Shown piece by piece: positions 8,890 to 16,576 of a DNA stretch of 64,000 nt; position 1 is the stretch's first letter; every line of letters begins with the position of its first letter. Source of the stretch: an uncultured Clostridia bacterium (GTDB lineage Bacteria > Bacillota > Clostridia > Christensenellales > Aristaeellaceae). The stretch lies in contig CAKTXZ010000011.1 in NCBI GenBank assembly GCA_934632155.1, positions 19,944 to 83,943 on the forward strand, in the 5' to 3' direction. The notes under the pieces were generated by a model, which worked only from the letters and a program-made list of their open reading frames with translations, made no database searches and had not been told where the DNA came from. The translations under genes were made by a program, and so were the position numbers.

Positions 8890-9939
8890 TCATTCCTCCG
8901 GCAGCCGGCCGTCAATCAGACGAACGACGCCGCTTTGCGCAAAGGAGGCGGGCAGGTTTTGCATGCCCTTAACCGTTTTGCCATAGATCAGTTTCCGGAG
9001 CATGGCTGCCTTTTCGACGGGATCGGTCAGCGGATAGGGGCGAAAATCCCCCTTTCCCTGCGTGCGGCAGGGAATGACGCGAAAGCTGTCCAGCACCGGC
9101 GCGTCGTCGGTTAGCTGGTAGCAGAGCTGGAAAATGCCCGTGTCGGGGTCGACGTTGCTCATGGAGCCGAAGGTGAAATTGCCGGTGGAGAAGAAGATGG
9201 GCTTGCCCTGATAAAACTGCACCTGCTGCAGAATATGCGGATGATGTCCCCAGATAACGTCTGCGCCCGCGTCGAGAACCTTCTGGGCGTAGGTAAATTG
9301 CCATTTTTGCGGCGAGGACTGGACCTCGCGTCCCCAGTGAAGGCTGACAATGACCAAAGCGCAGCCTTGTTCGTGCAGCGCGTCAATGCGGGCGCGGATG
9401 CGCGCAAGGTCGCTGTCCTGCGGATAGGAAAAGCCCATCACGCCCAGCTTGACGCCCTTGACCTCGTATACGCCCAGCGTATCGCGCGCACGCTTGGTGT
9501 CGGCGTAAAGGCTGCCGAAATGCGGGACGCCGAACGCGTCCAGCGCGGAAAGCGTGTCGTCGTAGCCCTCCATAAAGAAATCCATCGCATGGTTGTTGGC
9601 GGTGTTTACCGCGTCTATGCCCGAATGCAGCAGCACCTCCGCGTATTGGGGCGCGGCCTTCAGGTTGGTTTTTTTATCCTGATGCCGGGTGCGGTTGGTG
9701 AAGACAACCTCGCAATTAGCAAAGGTAAAATCGTCGCTTTCTAAATATTCGCGCACCAGCGAAAACGGCCAGTCGAAGCCTTTTTCATCCAGTACGGCCG
9801 TATAGCTGCCCGCCTTGCCGACGCTCTGCGCCATTTCGCCGGTGGAGCAATCGCCGATGAAAGAAAGCGTCAGCGTTTCGCAGCGCGCGGCGGCGACCAG
9901 AAGCATCAGGAAAATCAGGCAGCCGAAAAAGCGTTTCAT
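8890..9939 (-). CDS. Secreted CapA-family metallophosphatase-like protein
   Basis: The 349-residue protein starts with a signal peptide (KRFFGCLIFLMLLVAAARC; the Cys may be a lipobox-like residue but the context is poor). The rest is a CapA/PgsA-type calcineurin-fold domain: LSFIGDCSTGEMAQ, FANCEVVFTN, TANNHAMDF, VSLHWGRE, WGHHPHILQ and FFSTGNF. CapA of Bacillus takes part in poly-gamma-glutamate export, but this superfamily is widespread and its chemistry here is unknown. A paralogue with an extra N-terminal domain lies at 51-53 kb, sharing the same motifs and the same C-terminal ending style. It is transcribed alone, with an ATTATA (-10 on the minus strand) near 9969-9974. Confidence 0.85.
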   Translation of the reverse strand: MKRFFGCLIFLMLLVAAARCETLTLSFIGDCSTGEMAQSVGKAGSYTAVLDEKGFDWPFSLVREYLESDDFTFANCEVVFTNRTRHQDKKTNLKAAPQYAEVLLHSGIDAVNTANNHAMDFFMEGYDDTLSALDAFGVPHFGSLYADTKRARDTLGVYEVKGVKLGVMGFSYPQDSDLARIRARIDALHEQGCALVIVSLHWGREVQSSPQKWQFTYAQKVLDAGADVIWGHHPHILQQVQFYQGKPIFFSTGNFTFGSMSNVDPDTGIFQLCYQLTDDAPVLDSFRVIPCRTQGKGDFRPYPLTDPVEKAAMLRKLIYGKTVKGMQNLPASFAQSGVVRLIDGRLPEE

Positions 9940-10020
9940 GGCGTTCCCTTCTTTCGGTTGATAGCATCATTATAAACGATTCCGCGGCAAAAGAAAAGGG
10001 TACGGCGGGCTGACAAAATG

Positions 10021-10064
10021 TAAAAAAGAAACGCTCCGCTCCCGTATAAAGGGAGAGCAGAGCG
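10021..10064 (-). terminator. Intrinsic terminator downstream of metQ
   Basis: On the minus strand a GC-rich stem (CGCTCTGCTCTCCC with GGGAGCGGAGCG, small bulges) is followed by TTTCTTTTTT. It lies about 130 bases beyond the metQ stop. The remaining bases up to metQ contain further GC-rich inverted repeats but no gene. Confidence 0.7.
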
Positions 10065-10193
10065 CTTCTGCTTGAGGAGGCGTCGCTTCCCGGCCTGCTT
10101 ATAGGCCGGCTGAGCGCACGCTCTTCCGCGCGGCTTTGCGGGGGAAGCGGCCAGCGAATGAGGAAAAAGCCGTCCCCCGCGTCTTGGCGCGCG

Positions 10194-11201
10194 TTATTCC
10201 GCAGCGGGAACCGTGAAGGTGGGGGTAAAGCCGCGGGCGATAATCAGGTCGTAGACCTCCTGCGTATAGACGCAGCTTTCCAGCGCCTTGACAAAATCCG
10301 CGTGTTCATTTTCAGGCTTCACGGCGAAAATGTTCACGTAGGACTTGCCGGCCAAGGAATCAGCCTTTTCGGAATACACGGCGTCGGTATTGGGGTTGAG
10401 GCCGGCGAGGGTGGCGTTGTTACCGTTGATGATGACAAGGGCAGCGTCATCGCGCAGGCCGGGAGCCAGCTCGGCGTTTACTTCCATGAAGGTCAGGTTC
10501 TTGGGGTTGATAATGTCGTTCTTGGTCAGAGTGCTGCTCAAATTCGTGCCCTCGGGCAGCTGAATCAGTCCGGCGTCTGCCAGCAGGATGTAAGCGCGGG
10601 TCATGTTGGTGGGGTCGTTGGGCACGGCGATGGTATCGCCCTCGGCGATTTCATCCAGCGCCTTCTTCGTGCCGGGATAAATACCCATGGGCTCAAAATG
10701 CGTGGGGATGACGGCAACCAGCTTTTCAGCGTCGGAGACGCTCTCGTTATACTGGTTCAGGTACGGAATGTGCTGGAAGAAGTTCGCGTCGGTTTCGCCG
10801 GACGCGGTGGAGGGATTTTCAACCACATAGTCCGTTACGATGCGAATGTCCAGCTCATAGCCCAGCGCGGCCATTTTGTCCTTAATCAGCTCAAGGATTT
10901 CGCCATGGGGGCTGGTCGTGGCGATCAGGGAGAGCTTGCTCTTCTTGACGACCGGAACTTCAGTGGGCGCTTCCGTGGGCGCTTCAGTGGGCGCTTCGGT
11001 GGGCGCTTCGGTGGGCGCCTCCGTGGGGGCTTCGGTGGGCGCTTCCGTGGGGGCTTCGGTGGGGGCTTCGGTAGGCGCTTCAGTGGGGGCCTCGGTGGGG
11101 GCCTGCGTCGGAGCGGCCGTCGGGGCGGGCTTTTCAGCGCCGCAGGCAGCCAGCGTCAGCGCCAGCACAGCAACCAAAAGGATAGCAAGAAGCTTTTTCA
11201 T
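10194..11201 (-). CDS. metQ: Methionine ABC transporter substrate-binding lipoprotein (NlpA family)
   Basis: MetQ captures methionine outside the membrane for MetN-MetI. The protein is about 335 residues. A lipoprotein signal peptide ends in the lipobox LAAC (Cys about 20); then comes a long Ala-Pro-Thr-Glu linker, and from about residue 83 the NlpA domain (LSLIATTSPHGEILELIK, then ANFFQHIPYLNQYN). The ATG chosen precedes KKLLAILLV and has GGAG 11 bases upstream; a TTG 21 bases earlier would put charged residues before the signal peptide. It is the last gene of the metN-metI-metQ set, 65 bases after metI. The low-complexity linker between membrane anchor and binding domain is unusually long. 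Confidence 0.92.
   Translation of the reverse strand: MKKLLAILLVAVLALTLAACGAEKPAPTAAPTQAPTEAPTEAPTEAPTEAPTEAPTEAPTEAPTEAPTEAPTEAPTEAPTEVPVVKKSKLSLIATTSPHGEILELIKDKMAALGYELDIRIVTDYVVENPSTASGETDANFFQHIPYLNQYNESVSDAEKLVAVIPTHFEPMGIYPGTKKALDEIAEGDTIAVPNDPTNMTRAYILLADAGLIQLPEGTNLSSTLTKNDIINPKNLTFMEVNAELAPGLRDDAALVIINGNNATLAGLNPNTDAVYSEKADSLAGKSYVNIFAVKPENEHADFVKALESCVYTQEVYDLIIARGFTPTFTVPAAE
10959..11102 (-). repeat. 12-bp tandem repeat encoding (APTE)12 linker of MetQ
   Basis: Twelve in-frame copies of a 12-base unit (plus-strand consensus TTCGGTGGGCGC) encode Ala-Pro-Thr-Glu; two diverged units (APTQ, APTA) follow at 11103-11126. Copies differ mainly at third positions, so the array is old enough to have drifted or is maintained by selection on the peptide. 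Copy number in such arrays can change by slippage. Confidence 0.9.
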
Positions 11202-11266
11202 GATACCAATATCTCCTTTCAATATTTCAAGGCAATCCGACCGACGTTGACGATCGGGCTGCCGAG

Positions 11267-11917
11267 TTAACGAATGCGGTGATCCAGCCTGCGGGTCAGG
11301 AAGCTGCCCAGCACGGTGATGATCTGCACCAGCACCACCAGAATGATGCTGGCGGCGTACATGACATCATACTTGCGCAGGTTCAGGCCGTAGGTAATAG
11401 CTATCGCGCCCAGACCTCCGCCGCCCGCGGCGCTGGCCATGGCGGTATAGGCCAGAATGGTGGTCATGCAAATGGCGAAGCCGTTGACCAGCGACGGCAC
11501 GGCCTCGGGAATGAGCACCTTGCAGACGATCTGCATCGTGGTTGAGCCCATCGCCTTGGCGGCCTCGATAATGCCGCCGTCCACCTCGTTAAAGCTGCCC
11601 TCCACCATGCGCGCCACATAGGGGAAGGCGCTGACGGTGAGCGGGAAAATAATGGCGCGCGTGCCGATGGCCTTGCCCATCACAATGCGCGTAACGGGGA
11701 AAAGCATGGCCAGCAGAATCAGAAAGGGAATGGAGCGCAGGAAGTTGATTATTGCGCCCAGCGCAGCGTTGAAGGTGGGCAAGGGGCGAATGCCGTTTTT
11801 GCGGGTGACGACCAGCAGAACGCCCAGCGGCAGGCCGATCAGGTAGGAGATGAGGGTGGACGGAACGGCCATATATAGCGTTTCGCCCAGCGCAGTCCAC
11901 AGCAGCTTCCAATTCAC
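11267..11917 (-). CDS. metI: Methionine ABC transporter permease
   Basis: This is an integral membrane subunit of 216 residues with about five transmembrane helices (for example LISYLIGLPLGVLLV and SIPFLILLAMLFPV). The cytoplasmic EAA-type loop that docks on the ATPase is visible as EAAKAMGSTTMQIVCKVLIPEA. It starts with GTG and overlaps the metN stop by 3 bases, indicating translational coupling. It works with MetN and MetQ in methionine import. Confidence 0.93.
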   Translation of the reverse strand: MNWKLLWTALGETLYMAVPSTLISYLIGLPLGVLLVVTRKNGIRPLPTFNAALGAIINFLRSIPFLILLAMLFPVTRIVMGKAIGTRAIIFPLTVSAFPYVARMVEGSFNEVDGGIIEAAKAMGSTTMQIVCKVLIPEAVPSLVNGFAICMTTILAYTAMASAAGGGGLGAIAITYGLNLRKYDVMYAASIILVVLVQIITVLGSFLTRRLDHRIR

Positions 11918-12960
11918 TGGGGATACACCTCCTTCACGGTCAGGCCTTCCTTGGTGAGAAAATCAATGATCTCCTTGCGCGCGGCGTCCTCCTTGGGCAT
12001 TTCGATGAGCATCTGACCGTAGGATTTACCGCCGATGCGCTTCATGTCGGCAGAGAGGATGTTAACGTCTACGCCGCATTTACGCACCAGCCCGGCAATG
12101 ATGGGCTGGTTCTCGCGCCCGTCGTCAAAGACGATGCGCAGCGCGGGCGTTTCGGGAATGGCCTCCTCCTGCGCTGAGGGCACGACGCCAAACAGCCGCC
12201 GTCCGGCCGCGGATTTGGTATGGACGAACACGTCGTCCACCGTGCCCTCCTCGACAATCTTTCCGCCGTCCAGAATGGCGACGCGGGTGCAGATTTGGCG
12301 AATGACGGCCATTTCGTGCGTGATGAGCACGATGGTGATGCCAAGGCGGCGGTTAATATCCTGCAAAAGCGCCAGAATGGATTGCGTGGTCATGGGATCC
12401 AGCGCGCTGGTCGCCTCGTCGCACAGGAGCACCTCCGGATTGCTGGCCAATGCGCGGGCGATGGCGACGCGCTGGCGCTGGCCGCCGGAGAGCTGAATGG
12501 GGTACGCCTTTGCTTTGCTTTCCAGCTCTACGAGCTCCAGCAGCTCCTTAACCCGTGCGTTGGCCTTGGCCTCGGGCACACCGGCGATTTCCAGCGGATA
12601 GCGCACGTTTTTGGCCACGGTTTTCTGCATTTGCAGGTTGAACTGCTGAAAAATCATGCTTACATTCCGGCGCATGGCGATCAACTGCTTATTGTTCATG
12701 GCCAGAATGTTTTGCCCGTCGATGAAGATATCCCCCTCCGTAGGGGTGTCCAGCCGGTTCATGCAGCGAATCAGCGTGGATTTGCCCGCGCCCGACATGC
12801 CGATGATGCCGTAAATCTGGCCGCGGTCAATGTCCAGATTGATGCCGTCCAGCGCGACAACCTCGCCGCCCGGAATGGGATAGACCTTGCACAGGCCGCG
12901 AACCCGAATCAGCGGAGAGGCTTTCGAATTCGCAGGAGGGGCCTTCTGTAGCAAAACCAA
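11914..12960 (-). CDS. metN: Methionine ABC transporter ATP-binding protein
   Basis: The ATPase has Walker A GMSGAGKSTL, the signature LSGGQRQRVAIARAL, Walker B VLLCDEATSALD and a C-terminal NIL domain (about residues 265-345) that binds methionine for feedback inhibition in E. coli MetN. The frame stays open far upstream, but the start is taken as TTG because a strong GGAAAGGAAGG ends 8 bases before it and the ABC domain begins 20 residues later. An upstream start would run through the intrinsic terminator at 12996-13028 and the leader peptide, so it is rejected. The 348-residue size fits MetN. Expression is probably controlled by the leader described upstream. Confidence 0.9.
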   Translation of the reverse strand: MVLLQKAPPANSKASPLIRVRGLCKVYPIPGGEVVALDGINLDIDRGQIYGIIGMSGAGKSTLIRCMNRLDTPTEGDIFIDGQNILAMNNKQLIAMRRNVSMIFQQFNLQMQKTVAKNVRYPLEIAGVPEAKANARVKELLELVELESKAKAYPIQLSGGQRQRVAIARALASNPEVLLCDEATSALDPMTTQSILALLQDINRRLGITIVLITHEMAVIRQICTRVAILDGGKIVEEGTVDDVFVHTKSAAGRRLFGVVPSAQEEAIPETPALRIVFDDGRENQPIIAGLVRKCGVDVNILSADMKRIGGKSYGQMLIEMPKEDAARKEIIDFLTKEGLTVKEVYPQ

Positions 12961-12995
12961 AGCATGCGCCTTCCTTTCCGGGGGTCTTGGCAGTA

Positions 12996-13028
12996 ACAAA
13001 AAATCCGCCTCGCGCATTTGCGAAGCGG
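12996..13028 (-). terminator. Intrinsic terminator (candidate attenuator) before metN
   Basis: On the minus strand CCGCTTCGC and GCGAGGCGG form a 9-bp stem (one G-U pair) with a 6-base loop, followed by ATTTTTTGTT. It lies between the leader peptide stop and the metN ribosome-binding site, the position of a transcription attenuator. A 12-base sequence GTTGCGCCGCTT occurs twice, once over the leader stop codon and once over the terminator's 5' arm. An upstream AGCGGC (13146-13151) could pair with either copy. Confidence 0.8.
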
Positions 13029-13049
13029 CGCAACAGCGAATGAAGCATG

Positions 13050-13124
13050 TCAAGCGGCGCAACACAAACCGCACGAGAGGAAGCTCGCGCACATGAACAT
13101 TCGCATCGCTACGGGATACGCCAT
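13050..13124 (-). CDS. Met/Cys-rich leader peptide of the metNIQ operon (24 aa)
   Basis: This short frame of 24 codons has an excellent ribosome-binding site (GGAGG, 7-base spacer, ATG). Its peptide has four Met (1, 7, 9, 11) and four Cys (12, 18, 21, 22), including the run MRMFMC and the pair CC near the end. It lies between a consensus promoter and an intrinsic terminator upstream of a methionine transporter. I see no SAM riboswitch or T-box sequence in this leader. The arrangement is that of a ribosome-mediated attenuator that would stall when charged Met-tRNA or Cys-tRNA is scarce. That function is inference; the frame, its ribosome-binding site and its composition are directly visible. 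Confidence 0.72.
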   Translation of the reverse strand: MAYPVAMRMFMCASFLSCGLCCAA

Positions 13125-13169
13125 GAGGAAGCCTCCTTTCCAATGGCCGCTACGCCTCTTGATGAAGCT

Positions 13170-13198
13170 ATTATACAGACGCACAGAACGTCTGTCAA
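13170..13198 (-). promoter_or_regulatory. Consensus promoter of metNIQ with palindrome in the spacer
   Basis: On the minus strand TTGACA and TATAAT are both perfect and exactly 17 bases apart. A 7-bp inverted repeat (ACAGACG and CGTCTGT, 7 bases between) fills the spacer and touches both hexamers, which is a typical repressor-operator position. A promoter this strong would need control, either by that operator or by the downstream attenuator. Confidence 0.85.
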
Positions 13199-13234
13199 GC
13201 GTTTTTTTGTGCGGCGGCTGCATTGAAAATGTTT

Positions 13235-13879
13235 TTATGCGCGACTTGCCTCGCGCATGGCTAAGAAGGTGTCGCGAATGCGCGCCGTCAGCTCCATCAC
13301 CACGTCGTTGTCGCAGCCCTTGGCGCACAGATCGGAAACGTCCATCGGCTCGCCGACATAAACGTCGGTTCGGCGGAACAGGCGCAGCTTGCCGTCGATA
13401 TACACCGGCAGGAGCGGCGCTCCCGAGCGCAGCGCCAGAAACGCTACGCCCGTTTCCACCGTGCTCATCAAATCGGGCAGGCGGCGCGTTCCCTCGGGGA
13501 AAATGCCCAGCACCTGACCGTCCCGCAGCACGCGCGCGCAGGTGCGCATGGCCTGCATATCCGTATGGTGACGGTCGACGGAGATCATGTGCAGCTTGCG
13601 CACCAGAAAGGAAAGCAGCCGGTTCTTGGTGATTTCCTTTTTGCCCAAAAAATGAATTTCATATTTTTTGCACGGCCACGCCAGCACGAAGGGATCCAGC
13701 AGGCTCTTGTGATTGGACATGACGATGCAGGGAGCCTGCAAATCGCGCAGACGCTCGACATGGTGATACCGCACGGGGAAAAACAGCGTCAGCAGCGGCG
13801 CGGCCAGCAGGCGCGCGAAGGAATACAGCCCCGTGCGCTTGACCGGGGCGGGGGAGGATACCGATTGCTCCGTATTCAT
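13235..13879 (-). CDS. plsC: 1-acyl-sn-glycerol-3-phosphate acyltransferase (PlsC family)
   Basis: This enzyme acylates lysophosphatidic acid to phosphatidic acid at the membrane. The 214-residue protein shows the acyltransferase motifs in order: NHKSLLDP (NHxxxxD, catalytic His and Asp), the GKKEI region, FPEGTR and VYIDGKL. It starts inside the stop of cmk (ATGA overlap), the familiar cmk-plsC pairing. No clear terminator separates it from the metNIQ promoter downstream. Confidence 0.9.
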   Translation of the reverse strand: MNTEQSVSSPAPVKRTGLYSFARLLAAPLLTLFFPVRYHHVERLRDLQAPCIVMSNHKSLLDPFVLAWPCKKYEIHFLGKKEITKNRLLSFLVRKLHMISVDRHHTDMQAMRTCARVLRDGQVLGIFPEGTRRLPDLMSTVETGVAFLALRSGAPLLPVYIDGKLRLFRRTDVYVGEPMDVSDLCAKGCDNDVVMELTARIRDTFLAMREASRA

Positions 13880-14547
13880 TGCTTCGCCTCCACAAGACTG
13901 ATAATGGCCTGCACCGTTTCTTCAAACGTCAGGTCGGAGGAATCGACCAGCACGGCGTCTCCTGCGCGGCGCAGCGGCGTGACGGCACGGGTGGTATCCT
14001 GCAGGTCGCGGGCGTTGACCTCGGAAAGAATGTCTTCAAAGGGCGTTTGATCGCCTTTTTCGCGCAGCTGGAGCATGCGCCTTTTCGCGCGCGATTCGGG
14101 GGTGGCGGTCAGGAAAACCTTGACCGTCGCGTTCGGCAGCACGACCGTGCCGATATCGCGCCCGTCGACCAGCATGGCCTGCCGCGCGGCGAGCGCCTGC
14201 TGCTGGCGAACCATCATGCGCCGCACGGGCGCATAGCGCGATACGGCGGAGGCCGCCGCGCCGACCTCCTGCGTGCGAAGCAGGGGGGATACGTCCGCTC
14301 CGTTGAGCAGGGTATGCTGCGCGCCGTCTAAGTATTTCACGTCGATTTGCGCCTCGCCGCCCTCGCACAGCGCGCACACAGCGCCTTCATCGCGCGGGTC
14401 GATTCCCCTTTGCAGGGCGCACAGGCCGATAGCGCGGTACATGGCGCCGGTATCCAGATGCAGAATATGAAGCCGTTTGGCAACCTCGTCCGAAATGGTG
14501 GATTTTCCGGCTCCCACCGGGCCGTCAATGGCAATGGTCAGCGGCAT
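13876..14547 (-). CDS. cmk: Cytidylate kinase
   Basis: Cmk phosphorylates CMP and dCMP. The 223-residue protein begins LTIAIDGPVGAGKST (P-loop), followed by LDTGAMYRAIG, DGRDIGTVVLPNA and the lid region ATPESRAKRR. The frame is open upstream, but the ATG used has GGAG 7 bases before it and places the P-loop at the normal distance. It is coupled to plsC. Confidence 0.93.
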   Translation of the reverse strand: MPLTIAIDGPVGAGKSTISDEVAKRLHILHLDTGAMYRAIGLCALQRGIDPRDEGAVCALCEGGEAQIDVKYLDGAQHTLLNGADVSPLLRTQEVGAAASAVSRYAPVRRMMVRQQQALAARQAMLVDGRDIGTVVLPNATVKVFLTATPESRAKRRMLQLREKGDQTPFEDILSEVNARDLQDTTRAVTPLRRAGDAVLVDSSDLTFEETVQAIISLVEAKQ

Positions 14548-14659
14548 AGGGTTTCTCCGTTCGTGAATTGCGGCGCGCTCTACTGCGCCCCGTGTATTGT
14601 ATGCCCAGCGGGGGAATACGTCAAGGGGGAAGCGACGTTGCGCCGCCCGGTTGCGCTCC

Positions 14660-16024
14660 TTACAGAATATACCGGCGCATATCCATTTGCTTGGCGGTTT
14701 TGAGATGTTCGCGCACATAATCGGCGGTGATGCTCAGGTAAACGTCGGGCATCATTTCGCCACCCGCGTTGAAGGACACGTCCTCCAGCAGCTCCTCGAA
14801 TACGGCGTGCAGCCGGCGCGCGCCGATATCCTCGCCGGTTTCATTGGCGAGCATTGCGATGCGCGCGATTTCGTTCAGCGCATCCTCCTCGAACGTCAGG
14901 TGAACCTTGTCCACCTCCAGCAGCGCGGCATACTGCCGCGTGACGGCGTTATCCGTTTTGGTCAGGATGGAAACGAAATCCTCCTGCGTGAGGCTGTGCA
15001 GCGTGACATGGACGGGGAAGCGCCCCTGAAGCTCGGGGATCAGGTCGCTCACCTTGGCGACATGGAACGCGCCCGCGCCGATGAAGAGCATGAAATCGGT
15101 ACGCACGGAGCCGTATTTGGTATTGACGGTCGAGCCCTCGACGATGGGCAGGATATCGCGCTGCACGCCCTCGCGGCTCACATCCGGCCCCGAGCCGGCG
15201 CCGCCGCGCCCGGCGATCTTGTCAATCTCGTCTAGAAAGACGATGCCGCTTTGCTCGCAGCGGCGGACGGCCTCCTCCTTCACCGCGTCCTCGTCGATGA
15301 GCTTTTGGGATTCTTCACTAATGAGAATATTCCGCGCTTCCTTGACCTTAACATGGCGCAGCTTGGTCTTCTTGGGCATCATGCCGCCCATCATATCGCC
15401 GATGTTGATCGAAGCGCCGCCGACCTCCAGCTGAGGCGCGCTTTCCTCGACCTCAATTTCCAGCTCCTTTTCCTCCAGTTCGCCCCGGCGCAGCTGCTCG
15501 CGAACCTCCTCGCGCTTGCGGCTGACCTCCACCTGCTCCTCCTGCGACGGTTCAGGCTCGCTCTTGCGGCCAAGCAGGAAATCCAGCGGGCTGCCGCTGG
15601 GCTTTTTGGGCGGGTTGAGCAGCAGCGTGACAAGGCGATCCTCCGCCAGCACCTGCGCGCGGGTTTTGACGCGGGCGGCGTGCTCCTCCTTGACCATGCG
15701 CACGGCGTTTTCCGTCAGGTCGCGGATGATGGATTCCACGTCGCGCCCGACATAGCCGACCTCGGTGAATTTCGTGGCCTCGACCTTGATAAACGGCGCG
15801 TCCACAAGCTTGGCCAACCGGCGGGCAATTTCGGTTTTGCCCACGCCCGTCGGCCCGACCATCAAAATATTTTTGGGGTAGATTTCTTCGCGCATTTCCG
15901 CCGGCAGCTGCGCGCGTCGATAGCGGTTGCGCAGCGCGATGGCCACGGCGCGCTTGGCCTCGTCCTGACCGATGATGTAGCGGTCGAGCTCGCGCACAAC
16001 CTCGCGGGGCGTTAATTCCTTCAC
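14660..16024 (-). CDS. hslU: HslUV protease ATPase subunit HslU (ClpY)
   Basis: This AAA+ unfoldase feeds substrates to HslV. The 454-residue protein has the N-terminal TPREVVRELDRYIIGQ, Walker A GPTGVGKTEIARRLA (about residues 53-67), the intermediate I-domain with a charged helical stretch (about 110-225), Walker B IVFLDEIDKI, the sensor/arginine region LQGRFPVHV, and C-terminal sensor II GARRLHAVFEE. Gene order hslV-hslU with a 4-base gap indicates one transcript. Confidence 0.95.
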   Translation of the reverse strand: MKELTPREVVRELDRYIIGQDEAKRAVAIALRNRYRRAQLPAEMREEIYPKNILMVGPTGVGKTEIARRLAKLVDAPFIKVEATKFTEVGYVGRDVESIIRDLTENAVRMVKEEHAARVKTRAQVLAEDRLVTLLLNPPKKPSGSPLDFLLGRKSEPEPSQEEQVEVSRKREEVREQLRRGELEEKELEIEVEESAPQLEVGGASINIGDMMGGMMPKKTKLRHVKVKEARNILISEESQKLIDEDAVKEEAVRRCEQSGIVFLDEIDKIAGRGGAGSGPDVSREGVQRDILPIVEGSTVNTKYGSVRTDFMLFIGAGAFHVAKVSDLIPELQGRFPVHVTLHSLTQEDFVSILTKTDNAVTRQYAALLEVDKVHLTFEEDALNEIARIAMLANETGEDIGARRLHAVFEELLEDVSFNAGGEMMPDVYLSITADYVREHLKTAKQMDMRRYIL

Positions 16025-16028
16025 TGGG

Positions 16029-16562
16029 TCACACCTCCTCGACGATGATGTTGTCGTTCGTATATACGCAGATCGACGCCGCTACGTGCAGCGCCTTTTC
16101 GGCAATTTCACGGGCGGACAGGTCGGTATTCTGCATGAGCGCGCGCGCTGCGGCCAGCGCGTAGTTTCCGCCCGAGCCGATGGCGGCGATACCGTCGTCC
16201 GGGTCGATCACCTCGCCCGTGCCCGAAACAATCAGCATGGTATCCTTATTGGCGACAATCAGCATGGCGTCCAATTGGCGCATGCCCTTATCGCTGCGCC
16301 ATTCCTGCGCCAGCATCACGGCGGCGCGCTCCAGATTGCCGCCGCACTGGGTCAATTTGTCCTCCATTCGTTCGCAGAGCGAAAACGCGTCCGCGACCGT
16401 TCCGGCAAAGCCGGTGACGACGGAATCGTTGAAAATGCGGCGAACCTTGTGCGCCGTGGCCTTAAAGACGGTATGCTCGCCCAGCGTAACCTGACCGTCG
16501 CCAGCGACGGCGATCTGGCCGTTTCGGCGTACGCCGCAGATGGTGGTTCCCTTCATGGTCAT
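16029..16562 (-). CDS. hslV: HslUV protease peptidase subunit HslV (ClpQ)
   Basis: This is an N-terminal nucleophile threonine peptidase of 177 residues. The mature protein should start at the TTICGVRRNG threonine after a five-residue propeptide (MTMKG). GDGQVTLGEHTV, the KVRRIF segment, FAGTVADAF and GSGGNYALAAARAL match the family. The first ATG has GGAGG with an 8-base spacer. It follows trmFO by 14 bases, so trmFO-hslV-hslU are probably co-transcribed, as in Bacillus subtilis, but xerC and codY are missing here. Confidence 0.95.
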   Translation of the reverse strand: MTMKGTTICGVRRNGQIAVAGDGQVTLGEHTVFKATAHKVRRIFNDSVVTGFAGTVADAFSLCERMEDKLTQCGGNLERAAVMLAQEWRSDKGMRQLDAMLIVANKDTMLIVSGTGEVIDPDDGIAAIGSGGNYALAAARALMQNTDLSAREIAEKALHVAASICVYTNDNIIVEEV

Positions 16563-16576
16563 ATGCTTTTCCTCCG

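Noticed and set aside
12961..13143. Extension of MetN to an upstream TTG giving 409 residues
   Set aside because: The extension would pass through the terminator hairpin and T-run and overlap the leader peptide; the TTG at 12960 has a strong ribosome-binding site and gives a normal MetN.
12961..13163. SAM-I riboswitch in the metNIQ leader
   Set aside because: A short CTTCATCAAGAGG near the transcript start recalls the SAM-I 5' motif, but the other conserved blocks (GATGAAACC, GGCAACC) are missing.
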